In this document: one piece after another, positions 1 to 7,190 of the stretch
Layout: each line of letters starts with the position of its first letter
Numbering within the stretch: the first letter of the stretch is position 1
Assembly: GCF_014337925.2 (NCBI RefSeq)
Contig: NZ_CP143423.1
Location: forward strand, 3,316,501-3,380,500
Reading direction: 5' to 3'
From: Roseobacter fucihabitans
GTDB lineage: Bacteria > Pseudomonadota > Alphaproteobacteria > Rhodobacterales > Rhodobacteraceae
Length of the DNA: 64,000 nucleotides
Made by a program: the position numbers and the translations under genes
Notes under the pieces: generated by a model
What the model was told of the DNA's origin: nothing
Database searches by the model: none
The model's input: the letters and a program-made list of their open reading frames with translations, nothing else

Positions 1-2
1 TC

Positions 3-392
3 TACGTGTGTACTGTGGCCGCGATGATGTTGGCCTTCACGATTGGACGGTTCATGCCAATCAGCGCGCTAGAACGGCTTTTCCGGGTTTTACGCTTGGT
101 GCAAGCGGCTGACTTGGTGGCGAGAGCTGCTCCATTGTCCAAAGATGACCGGCTCGCAATGCTGCTGGAAGGGCAATCCAAACGCGCTGTATCAATTGCC
201 GTGCGGTATCGCTACGTCGCAATGGCTCTTGCCGTTAACATGCCAGGCAATTCTATCATCGGCGGTGGTGGTGGGATCATGATTATCGCCGGATTGAGCG
301 GGATATTCACACCGCTTGCCACCTTCCTCACCATCATGATTGCCGTTTCGCCCGTGCCGCTTGCGGTCCTGTTCTTGGGCCTATCCGTGTAG
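3..392 (+). CDS. Membrane protein, 5' end outside window
   Basis: The reading frame is open to the window edge, so the N-terminus is missing; the first possible start inside is a GTG at 6. The visible ~128 residues have hydrophobic segments at both ends. Between them is a charged region and a conserved-looking stretch (NMPGNS followed by a run of five glycines) before a final hydrophobic helix. This resembles conserved small integral membrane proteins of alphaproteobacteria, but I cannot name the family. The stop codon overlaps the end of a truncated antitoxin gene on the other strand, so the last few residues may be foreign to the original gene. Confidence 0.6.
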   Translation, partial: YVCTVAAMMLAFTIGRFMPISALERLFRVLRLVQAADLVARAAPLSKDDRLAMLLEGQSKRAVSIAVRYRYVAMALAVNMPGNSIIGGGGGIMIIAGLSGIFTPLATFLTIMIAVSPVPLAVLFLGLSV

Positions 393-490
393 TCGATGTC
401 GTCATCAGAGATCGCATCAAATTTCACACGATCATCAGCGCTCATTTTGGGTGGCTTCTCTGGGTCGAGAGTGTGTTTAACAGTGGGCAT
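383..490 (-). pseudogene. BrnA-like antitoxin, N-terminal fragment
   Basis: About 36 codons read like the N-terminus of BrnA-type antitoxins (MPTVKHTLD, then an acidic ISDDDIDYTD stretch). After DYTD the similarity stops, where the sequence becomes the complement of the convergent membrane-protein gene, so the gene is cut near 385. The ATG lies only 8 bp after the HigA-like stop codon, so it was probably a third gene in that operon. The frame stays open to 212, but that tail is antisense to the membrane protein and is probably not meaningful. Confidence 0.45.
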
Positions 491-497
491 CTTAGTT

Positions 498-776
498 TTA
501 GCCCATTGGATCGAGTGAGATATTGAGCGTCGTGCCTGTGGCCTCGGCATACCGCTTGAGTGCGTCGACAGAGACGTTGATACCGCCTTCCATCTTGGCA
601 ATCCGAGACTGTGTAACCTTCATTTTCTCGGCAACATCTGCCTGTGTCATGCCCGCCAGTGTCCGTGCCTTGATCAACGCGCCTGCAACCGCAAATTCTG
701 GTGCAAGAGCCTCATACTCAGCGACAAAATCGGGGTCTTTCATCCATTGTTTTTTTAGATCAGCAAAATCCGTCAT
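498..776 (-). CDS. HigA-like XRE antitoxin
   Basis: A 92-residue protein with a helix-turn-helix of the XRE/Cro-CI type at about residues 36-82 (ARTLAGMTQADVAEKMKVTQSRIAKME). The N-terminal part (WMKDPDFVAEYEALAPEF) is typical of HigA-type antitoxins that partner Gp49/HigB toxins. Its ATG overlaps the stop of the toxin gene by 4 bp, so the order is toxin first, as in higBA loci. It should neutralise the toxin and repress the shared promoter. The pairing is clear from the sequence; the function is inferred from family and context. Confidence 0.85.
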   Translation of the reverse strand: MTDFADLKKQWMKDPDFVAEYEALAPEFAVAGALIKARTLAGMTQADVAEKMKVTQSRIAKMEGGINVSVDALKRYAEATGTTLNISLDPMG

Positions 777-1093
777 GTGATGTCCTCCGCTCGTTTGAGA
801 GCCAGTTTGATTTCTCGGCGTGGAGTCTTTTGTGTCTTCTTTTTGAAGACCCTGACAACGACAACACGCTTAGGCTTGGCAACCACGTAAAACGCCCGTG
901 AGATGCCGTCTCTGCCCTTCATGCGGATTTCCCACAAACCTTGTTCAAGATGCTTCACATAGGGTTCATGGACGTTCTGAAGACCGTGTTCTGTGATGAG
1001 ATCAGCAATCCATGTAAATTTGGCTTGTTGGTCTTTTGGTAGAGCATTGAGTTCTTCAAGAACCTCGTCGTTTAGCAGTTCAATTTTCCACAT
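773..1093 (-). CDS. HigB/RelE-like toxin (Gp49 family)
   Basis: A 106-residue protein starting MWKIELLNDEV; a longer reading from 1132 exists, but the internal ATG at 1093 gives the usual family N-terminus. It has the RelE-fold/phage Gp49 signature: KHLEQGLWEIRMKGRDG, then RAFYVVAKPKRVVVVRVFKKKTQKTP near the C-terminus. Members are ribosome-dependent mRNA endonucleases. It is translationally coupled (4-bp overlap) to the downstream XRE antitoxin. No truncation is visible, so the pair looks functional. Confidence 0.85.
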   Translation of the reverse strand: MWKIELLNDEVLEELNALPKDQQAKFTWIADLITEHGLQNVHEPYVKHLEQGLWEIRMKGRDGISRAFYVVAKPKRVVVVRVFKKKTQKTPRREIKLALKRAEDIT

Positions 1094-1099
1094 ACTTAT

Positions 1100-1132
1100 T
1101 CCATATATGTTATATTCCGACCGAATTGTCAA
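1100..1132 (-). promoter_or_regulatory. Candidate promoter of the toxin-antitoxin operon
   Basis: On the minus strand a perfect TTGACA (complement of 1127-1132) is followed by an A+T-rich stretch with several -10-like hexamers (around ACATAT) just before the toxin ATG. The local palindromic character (ATATATGTTATAT) would suit an autoregulatory operator for the XRE antitoxin. This is inferred from position and base composition only. Confidence 0.35.
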
Positions 1133-1365
1133 GAAAGCTAAGGTCTAACCCCTGTGCCTACCCGAGATCATTGGGTAGTTAGTCCACCCTGCCTCAGACA
1201 GCGCGGAATCTAAAGAATGGTGACTGAAAAACATCGTCATCCTGCAAGCGTTTTAGAAACAAAGGGAAAGATTTTAGAGAACGCCCAGCACCCACCAAAG
1301 ACGGTGATCATGACAGCCAAGAGCTTCAATTTACGGTCGATCTCCATCAACCACTGAACAAACTC
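1133..1365. other. Intergenic, no gene recognised
   Basis: No protein I recognise is encoded here. There is a short inverted repeat, CTACCC at 1158-1163 and GGGTAG at 1173-1178, with no T-run. The remainder up to the IS3 end is A+T-rich without clear features. Confidence 0.4.
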
Positions 1366-1581
1366 TGAGCTACTCCCCAATCGTTGGACAAGTTCTGGCG
1401 TAAATTAAGCTACTCTTTGCACCTGCTGATCGGGGTTGGTTGTTTCATTTCTCTGCCCGTAGACCACCGCAGGCGGCTTGCCGCCAAGTGAGGAATGCGG
1501 GCGCTTGTGATTGTAGAGCTCGATCCATTTCCTGACGCCAGCTTTGGCCTCTGATCCGGTTTCCCAGGCGTGCAGATAGCC
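1366..1581 (-). mobile_element. IS3-family remnant: transposase C-terminus and terminal end
   Basis: On the minus strand, 1405-1581 encodes the last ~58 residues of an IS3 OrfB transposase. It contains the hallmark C-terminal motif YNHKRPHSSLGGKPP and stops at TAA (complement of 1405-1407). Outside the stop, a TGAGC sequence beginning at 1366 is a plausible IS terminus. The DDE core is missing; the frame is lost near 1581, where the nuclease-like gene begins. Confidence 0.75.
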
Positions 1582-1594
1582 GCAAGTAGCCCCA

Positions 1595-2068
1595 ATGTCG
1601 GCTTCTGGCTCGAGCAGGTTTTTGGCAGAAAAATTTGGGCTTACGTACTGCCAGCAGTATTTCTCTGCTGGTCAACATTCTTTCACTGGTACCGACCGCA
1701 GCGGCTACGATATCCTGCTGGAGGCGAATGGCATCGAACGGCACGTTCAAATGAAATCCAGCTTCGTTGGAGCCAAAACGTCCAGGCAAAAAGTCAATAT
1801 CAGATTGGCGGACAAGCCATCAGGCTGCGTGATCTGGGTGCGCTTTGATCCGGAAACCTTGAAACTGGCTGAATTCCTGTGGTTCGGTGCATCACCCGGA
1901 AAGCAATTGCCGGAGCTCGGCGACCGGATTGGGAAGCACGAAAAAGGCGATCAACACGGATACAAAGCCCAGCGTTCAGCCATTCGGGTTATCAACAAGG
2001 GCAAGTTTGAACTCGTAGGCAGCATGCCGGATCTTGCTGACCGCCTGTTCATACCAGACTTAACATAA
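1595..2068 (+). CDS. Nuclease-like conserved hypothetical, probably 5' truncated
   Basis: The 157-codon frame contains a convincing domain from about residue 30: SGYDILLE, then HVQMKSS about a dozen residues on, then SGCVIWVRFDPETL. A D followed by E/Q-x-K with an aromatic beta-strand is the pattern of restriction-endonuclease-like folds, so a PD-(D/E)xK-type role is possible. The first ~25 residues do not look like the start of such a protein, and the gene abuts an IS3 remnant. I infer that the IS removed or replaced the 5' end. No specific function can be assigned. Confidence 0.45.
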   Translation: MSASGSSRFLAEKFGLTYCQQYFSAGQHSFTGTDRSGYDILLEANGIERHVQMKSSFVGAKTSRQKVNIRLADKPSGCVIWVRFDPETLKLAEFLWFGASPGKQLPELGDRIGKHEKGDQHGYKAQRSAIRVINKGKFELVGSMPDLADRLFIPDLT

Positions 2069-2155
2069 TGGCGCTTACAGCCGGTCACAAACATGTAGCC
2101 CACAGTTGTATTTCGAATCCGCTTTCAGGCTTCGGCGACGGCGTCACGCAAGGCT

Positions 2156-2585
2156 CTGAGTTGGCGGCTCGCAAACACGATGGATGCCGACTTCTGCGTC
2201 GGGGCATTGAATGAGGCGATCGCCAGACACGGCCCGCACGAGATCATGAACACCGATCAAGGATCGCAGTTCACTGGATCGGTCTGGATCACGACGCTGA
2301 CCGAGGCCGGATACGCATATCGATGGACGGTCGGGGGCGATATCTCGACAACACCTTCATCGAATTGCTGTGGCGCAGCCTGAAGCAGGAGGACATCTGC
2401 CTCGAAGATATCCAGGACGGCTTTCAAGTGTCCGTCGTCAGAATTTTCAGGAGCACTGAGCGTTTTTGCTAACCGAGGTTCTGGTCCATCACTGGGTTCA
2501 TTTTAAGCGCCCCCATTCTACACTTGATCAGCTCACGCCGGACGACGCATACTTGGCAGGCATGGAACAGCAAAAGACAGCATGA
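2156..2585 (+). pseudogene. Degenerate IS3-family transposase (OrfB) fragment
   Basis: From 2156 the frame reads LSWRLANTMDADFCVGALNEAI, then NTDQGSQFTGS, containing a catalytic D of the DDE domain. After ~2310 it continues in another frame (SMDGRGRYLDNTFIELLWRSLKQED) with the catalytic E region. A separate stretch ending at 2585 reads HFKRPHSTLDQLTPDDAY, the usual C-terminus. At least two frame changes and missing sequence make it non-functional. It differs from the fragment at 1405, so two IS3 elements decayed here. Confidence 0.75.
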
Positions 2586-2653
2586 AACCTAACCCGATAC
2601 ACCTTAGCAAAGCTGTCCGAAAAGCTGGGCCCACTTCAGTTGCGGGTCAGTGA

Positions 2654-4105
2654 TCAGGGAAATGAGCCTCGCCGCACGGTTTTTGTAATGCAATGTATGC
2701 TGCTCATCGCATGTGACAAAATTTCGTGTGAATCAGTCCTATGAACAGTGTACCCTATGCGCTTCCACTCATCTTGAGCGGCCTGCTCAAGGTCCCGCCT
2801 AACCTGGGGATCGACACCAAATCTTGCGGCCTCAACGTCATCTGCATATGTACTTAGAACGACATTTTTGGTGCCATCAAAATTTTCGATGACAACGTTG
2901 TTGAAAGTCAAGTTATAGAATTCATTCATGGCCCGGTATCCTTCTCCGTTCACGTTGCCGTGGACCATGAACAGTGGAAGATGACGTACTTCGAAATGCC
3001 GGTTTAGTTGTTGTTCTGTTTGTTCGAAAAAGGAATCATAGCGGTCGATGTCGACGCCGCCCTGCTCGGGGCGCGTGCCGACGATGTCCTTGGCGAATTT
3101 TGGCCGACCCAGGAACACGATCTCCTTGCCGTCGTTTCCTGTGACCCCGGTCCGCGTCACGTACATGTCGATGTGGAAAATGGGCTGGGTCCCATATCCC
3201 GTCAGCTTTCTGTCTTGGTACCAATTGAAATCTCCGGAATCGGCCCCCCCCAGAAAAAGAATGTCCGTCCCGAAGAGAGAGGCATAGCGACCCGCAATAT
3301 CCTGAACGGTCTTCAAGCCGAAGCGCCCCAAGTTCCGGATCATGTAGTCCATACCCACAAGCGTGAGGTCGCTTCCGCCGAGGATATTCCCACCCTGAAA
3401 GTAGAGGTATGACTGAAGCGCAGAAATGTTGGTTTGCGTCGCGATTTCGTCTGCCACGGCCATATCATCTTGGCGCGGGAACAGGATACCTTCCGCCAGG
3501 ATCTGTTGCCCGCTGCTACCCCTTAGCCCGACATAAGCGTCTTGCGCCCATATCGTGAAATTGAATTTCGACATTTCAACGATATTCAGGTGAATGCCCG
3601 ACGCCAGGTCGCTCCACGTCTCGACTGCAGGGCGGGTATCGGGGTGGCAGACGATCGTATATTCCCGGTTGTCGCCAAGGGCCGCTATCAGCGTTCTGAA
3701 ATGCCGCACCTCGCGCGGGTCCAGACTCACGTTGCCTTTTCCGTCGCGATAATATGGCACCGTGATCAGCAAATTCTCGATCCGCCCAAGACAGGATGGA
3801 CTGATCCTCGTGTGCATGGCGCGCGCGAATGCCTCGCTAAAGTGCCGCGTGCTGAACGCCGCATCCGGGGCGTCCATGGTATTGGCGATCATTTTCTCAA
3901 TTTCGGCGGGATCCAACGGACTACCGCCGGATAGTCGGCCAGTGGAGTCTTGCAGGCTTTCGCCCGCCGCTTCTAGGGCGCGGTCAAACGTGTCTAAGGT
4001 CGGGTATATTTCGTTGAAATTTGGCGGGCGAGAGATATCCACTGGATCGACCTTTTGGGTAAGAACGGATTTGCGCTTGCACGTACGGGATTGCAGCGCG
4101 CGCAA
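2654..4105 (-). CDS. Guanidino-group deiminase (agmatine/peptidyl-arginine deiminase-like)
   Basis: The protein shows the ordered active-site landmarks of the GME superfamily: WAQDAY (Asp ~189), a GGNILGG loop (~238-244), HIDMY (His 311/Asp 313) and a C-terminal IHCITK with the nucleophilic Cys ~472. Family members hydrolyse arginine-type guanidinium groups to citrulline-type ureido groups. At ~480 residues it is longer than agmatine deiminases (~360); the extra ~110 N-terminal residues are not recognised. The apparent start is TTG at 4105; a GTG at 4042 preceded by AAAAGG is an alternative. It is the last gene of a three-gene operon (regulator, PAP2 enzyme, deiminase), divergent from the haloperoxidase. 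The substrate is unknown; no signal peptide is seen. Confidence 0.75.
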   Translation of the reverse strand: MRALQSRTCKRKSVLTQKVDPVDISRPPNFNEIYPTLDTFDRALEAAGESLQDSTGRLSGGSPLDPAEIEKMIANTMDAPDAAFSTRHFSEAFARAMHTRISPSCLGRIENLLITVPYYRDGKGNVSLDPREVRHFRTLIAALGDNREYTIVCHPDTRPAVETWSDLASGIHLNIVEMSKFNFTIWAQDAYVGLRGSSGQQILAEGILFPRQDDMAVADEIATQTNISALQSYLYFQGGNILGGSDLTLVGMDYMIRNLGRFGLKTVQDIAGRYASLFGTDILFLGGADSGDFNWYQDRKLTGYGTQPIFHIDMYVTRTGVTGNDGKEIVFLGRPKFAKDIVGTRPEQGGVDIDRYDSFFEQTEQQLNRHFEVRHLPLFMVHGNVNGEGYRAMNEFYNLTFNNVVIENFDGTKNVVLSTYADDVEAARFGVDPQVRRDLEQAAQDEWKRIGYTVHRTDSHEILSHAMSSIHCITKTVRRGSFP

Positions 4106-4139
4106 GCATGGAGTTCGATGGGCCTGAAACAGCGCCCCA

Positions 4140-5186
4140 TCAAGTGAGATCCTGATTCAGCAGATCGAGTATTGGCTTCAGAGGTTCGTCGTTGAAGTTT
4201 TCCGATATGGTGCTGTACGCCGCGCTTTTGTCTCGGATCGCATCCTTTGCAAAATCAAGTATCGGCGCGGGGTTGCTATACAAATGCGGGATCAGACGCA
4301 GCGCAAGCACCCAGGAGCCGACATTGTCGGTCAGGTAATGAACGCCGGCGAAGACTCGTCTGTCACCCCAGTCAACCGCATATTGTTTCAATGCTTCGAC
4401 TGCCTCGGCATTCCCGAACCCGCGCGCGGTCCAGGCAGCAAACGCATTGCATCCTCCCAATATGCCCTGAATGCAGTGCCCGCTCAGGATGGAGGGATGG
4501 ACACCGGTGTGTGTCACGCTATCGGCGGTCGTCCATTGAAAATCGTCCATCCCGAAAACCGTCGCAGCGGTGTAGGGGCGCGGGCGCATGAACAGTTCCT
4601 TGATGTCCCAGATACTTGGCTGGACGCGACCGATATTTCCCCAAAAATCGCTTTCAAACTGGGTCAGGGTATCGACGACAGCCCCATCGCTCATGACGTG
4701 TTTGGGAGCAATGTCACCAAAATATGCCGCGAAGTTGGAGCCGGTGCTCCGGGACGCGAAATTGTCGAAGCTTCTCGTGTCGGCATCTTCAAAACAATCC
4801 TGTTCACGGTCGAACCGTCCGGCATCCTCAACGATGTAATGCCATCCATGTTGACGATGCTTCGTAGCCGGCAGGTCCGGATGCACATCCGGCTGTTGCG
4901 TCAGGATGTCGGACTGTTGGAACGCGGCAAGGCAGATGCGCAGGTCGGCCTCTGCCACGGCTTCGAAGATCGGTGTGTCGCCGCCGACAAAACTGGCGGT
5001 CGACCCACCAGTCCACGCGCCGCCTTCCCACCTCGGCCAGATCAGGTTTGAAACATCGTCCAGCCATCCCTGAAGCAACGCTTGATACTGGCTGTCGTCT
5101 CCCTTGAAATTCGGCATCTTGCGAAACAGGCCCACCCTAGAATTCTTGTAGGCCGTCTTCAAATTTCCATGTGGTTCAAGTTTCAT
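4140..5186 (-). CDS. PAP2/vanadium-haloperoxidase-fold enzyme
   Basis: A 348-residue protein with the three acid-phosphatase/haloperoxidase motifs in order: KELFMRPRPY (~residues 196-205), PSILSGHCIQG (~232-242) and RRVFAGVHYLTDN (~275-287). The last two carry the SGH and R-x5-H pockets that hold phosphate in PAP2 enzymes and vanadate in haloperoxidases. A strong AGGAGG lies just before the ATG at 5186. It could be a soluble phosphatase or a second, smaller haloperoxidase; the motifs alone cannot decide. It sits 21 bp after the regulator gene and 34 bp before the deiminase gene. Confidence 0.75.
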   Translation of the reverse strand: MKLEPHGNLKTAYKNSRVGLFRKMPNFKGDDSQYQALLQGWLDDVSNLIWPRWEGGAWTGGSTASFVGGDTPIFEAVAEADLRICLAAFQQSDILTQQPDVHPDLPATKHRQHGWHYIVEDAGRFDREQDCFEDADTRSFDNFASRSTGSNFAAYFGDIAPKHVMSDGAVVDTLTQFESDFWGNIGRVQPSIWDIKELFMRPRPYTAATVFGMDDFQWTTADSVTHTGVHPSILSGHCIQGILGGCNAFAAWTARGFGNAEAVEALKQYAVDWGDRRVFAGVHYLTDNVGSWVLALRLIPHLYSNPAPILDFAKDAIRDKSAAYSTISENFNDEPLKPILDLLNQDLT

Positions 5187-5207
5187 AACGTCCTCCTGAA
5201 AAATGAA

Positions 5208-6806
5208 TTAACGAAGACCGGCTTTTTCCATTCCGCCGACAACAATTTCGCGATGATCGGGGTTGACGATCGGGTAGTCCGGGGATCGAAACATATCGAT
5301 CGTAAGGTCGGGCTCACGCGCGACAAGACGATCGAGCAATCCCCGGGCTTTTTCGATCCGGCCGAGATGGGCGTAGGCCACGGACAGGTCCATAGCCGCC
5401 GGCCGGAAATTCGGCACACCGGCGAGCGCTCTCTCGCCGAAATGAACGGCTTCAGCCAAATCCCCTGCCAAGAGATGGACAAAACAGCTGTAACTCTCTG
5501 AAATCGGTTGGACGAGGCTGTATTTTCCCAGTTTCCGAAAGTTCGAGATGGCCAGCAGGGCTTCGTCGAACTTTCCGGAATAGGCACAGGAAAGCCCGTA
5601 ATACCCCCAGCAAATCGCGTTCCCGGGTGCCAGCCTGATCGCTTCCGAGGTAAGCTTCAGCCCGACATTGAAATCCCGGAAAAGATAGGCGGTGGCGTGA
5701 CCGGCAAAACTGCGCACCAATGCGTTTGTGGGATCTCGGAAAACGGCTTGACGAAATTTGTCCCGCACGTCGCCAAGGCTTGGAATGGTGCCAATTCTTT
5801 CTCCAATCAAAAATACCTGTCCCATACCAGCCAAGGCCAGATATAATCCGCTCGGGTCGATTTCCGAGGCACGTCGTGCGCACCGCTCCATTTCCCGAAT
5901 GTCGACCGTCCCGGGACAGACAATTCCTCGAAACGCGGTAAATGCGTTGGCTTCCGCCAAAAGCTGCACTTCGCCGGACCGACGCAAGACTTCTTCGTTG
6001 GAAATCAGGAAATCTTGGAATTGCTGAACAATATCGTACTCAAGATACTTGAAACCGTGACGGGTGTAGGCACTCAGCTCGCGGCGAAACTGCCACAAGA
6101 TCTTGCCGAAACCGTTCGATGCTGTCGCGGTTGCAACTCCGTCGCCGCCGGTGACGCCAACGCGTACCACCACTTTGATATCCCGCGGTCCAGGGTTCAG
6201 GCCCAGGCCGCCAAGGTATCTGCAATCACACAAGGACGAAGACCCGAGGTTGCGAGCCCGTTCAATCAAGGCATCTACCAAGCGATCAGCAATCTCGTCG
6301 CATCCGGACTTGCCGCCGTTAACCTGCCGAACGTCGAAGATGATCTGACGCGCCGCGATTTCAGGCTGGGAGGACGGCGAGGTGCGAACCGCCTCCCTTG
6401 AAGCTTCGAACCATTGGCGCGTATTCCGCAGCCAATCTTCGAAGCTGTCGTCGCGGATGTCGATGCCTTGCAGAAGTTCTTCACCTGGCCGGACCGTGTC
6501 TTCTGACAGATGATCGAAGTAGAAGTATTCGGGATCGAGCCAGATGTCCGACCGATCTGCGCCGATAGCGTCAGGGAGCACTTTTCGCAAATTCGAGAGG
6601 GCATGGCGCAAACTGCCGGCACCCTGCTGATCGCCACGGTCCGACCAAAGATGCGTTTGCAGCCATTTTCGCGATTGCCTGTGACCTTCGGTCAGGGTCA
6701 GAATTGCCAGAAGCGCGCACTCTTTTCGTCCCTTTGGGCGGCAGCACTTCCCAGCCTCAGAAATCAAGTCAAACGGACCGATTACTTTGATCGTATACTT
6801 GGCCAT
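5208..6806 (-). CDS. SARP-like regulator with winged helix, BTAD and TPR repeats
   Basis: I start this at the ATG at 6806 (MAKYTIKVIGPFDL), which gives the standard N-terminus of OmpR/SARP-type winged-helix domains; the frame is open for 52 more codons upstream. Residues ~1-90 carry the DNA-binding domain (RKECALLAILTL; LWSDRGDQQGAGSLRHALSNLRK). The C-terminal half contains several helical TPR-like repeats (NAICWGYYGLSCAYSGKFDEAL; LSVAYAHLGRIEKARGLLDRL). Such proteins activate neighbouring pathways. Its position as first gene of the leftward operon, back to back with the haloperoxidase, suggests it controls both arms. The inducing signal is unknown. Confidence 0.8.
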   Translation of the reverse strand: MAKYTIKVIGPFDLISEAGKCCRPKGRKECALLAILTLTEGHRQSRKWLQTHLWSDRGDQQGAGSLRHALSNLRKVLPDAIGADRSDIWLDPEYFYFDHLSEDTVRPGEELLQGIDIRDDSFEDWLRNTRQWFEASREAVRTSPSSQPEIAARQIIFDVRQVNGGKSGCDEIADRLVDALIERARNLGSSSLCDCRYLGGLGLNPGPRDIKVVVRVGVTGGDGVATATASNGFGKILWQFRRELSAYTRHGFKYLEYDIVQQFQDFLISNEEVLRRSGEVQLLAEANAFTAFRGIVCPGTVDIREMERCARRASEIDPSGLYLALAGMGQVFLIGERIGTIPSLGDVRDKFRQAVFRDPTNALVRSFAGHATAYLFRDFNVGLKLTSEAIRLAPGNAICWGYYGLSCAYSGKFDEALLAISNFRKLGKYSLVQPISESYSCFVHLLAGDLAEAVHFGERALAGVPNFRPAAMDLSVAYAHLGRIEKARGLLDRLVAREPDLTIDMFRSPDYPIVNPDHREIVVGGMEKAGLR

Positions 6807-7190
6807 CTTGAACAAATTCTCTCGCCAAACAATCCGACCAATATGGCGCACGTCGTGTTTTTTGTAAACAGACCGGCCAAGCGCAGCTTTGGCAACGACA
6901 TCTGAATACGGCCGGCTTTTGGGGTCGTAGCCGTCGCCTTGTAAAATTGATTGCTCCGCCATTGACTTAGCCTTTGTTCAGACTGGGCGATATTGATGAC
7001 CGCGAAGATGCGCTGTGAAAATTGACAAGTCGAAACCGCCAGCGTTAGTCCGTCAAATCGCAATGAACAGGTCAACAAGTATTGCGATGCAGTCATAGAT
7101 ATCCTGGCGAATTCACTATGCGTTAACGCTGGCCTCACGGTAGGCTCATCACCGCCCGCTAACCTCCGAATGATCAGGAGGTATTTCAGA
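6807..7190. promoter_or_regulatory. Divergent intergenic region between regulator and haloperoxidase
   Basis: This region must hold the promoters of both arms of the cluster. The rightward side ends with a strong AGGAGG nine bases before the ATG at 7191. I see GTTAACGC near 7123 and GCTAACC near 7160, which could be half-sites for the SARP-like regulator, but the spacing does not prove it. The regulator frame remains open through part of this region, so some of it could be coding. Confidence 0.4.

Noticed and set aside
3008-3412. Long plus-strand frame opposite the deiminase gene
   Set aside because: It is antisense to strongly conserved deiminase motifs and has no family resemblance or ribosome site.
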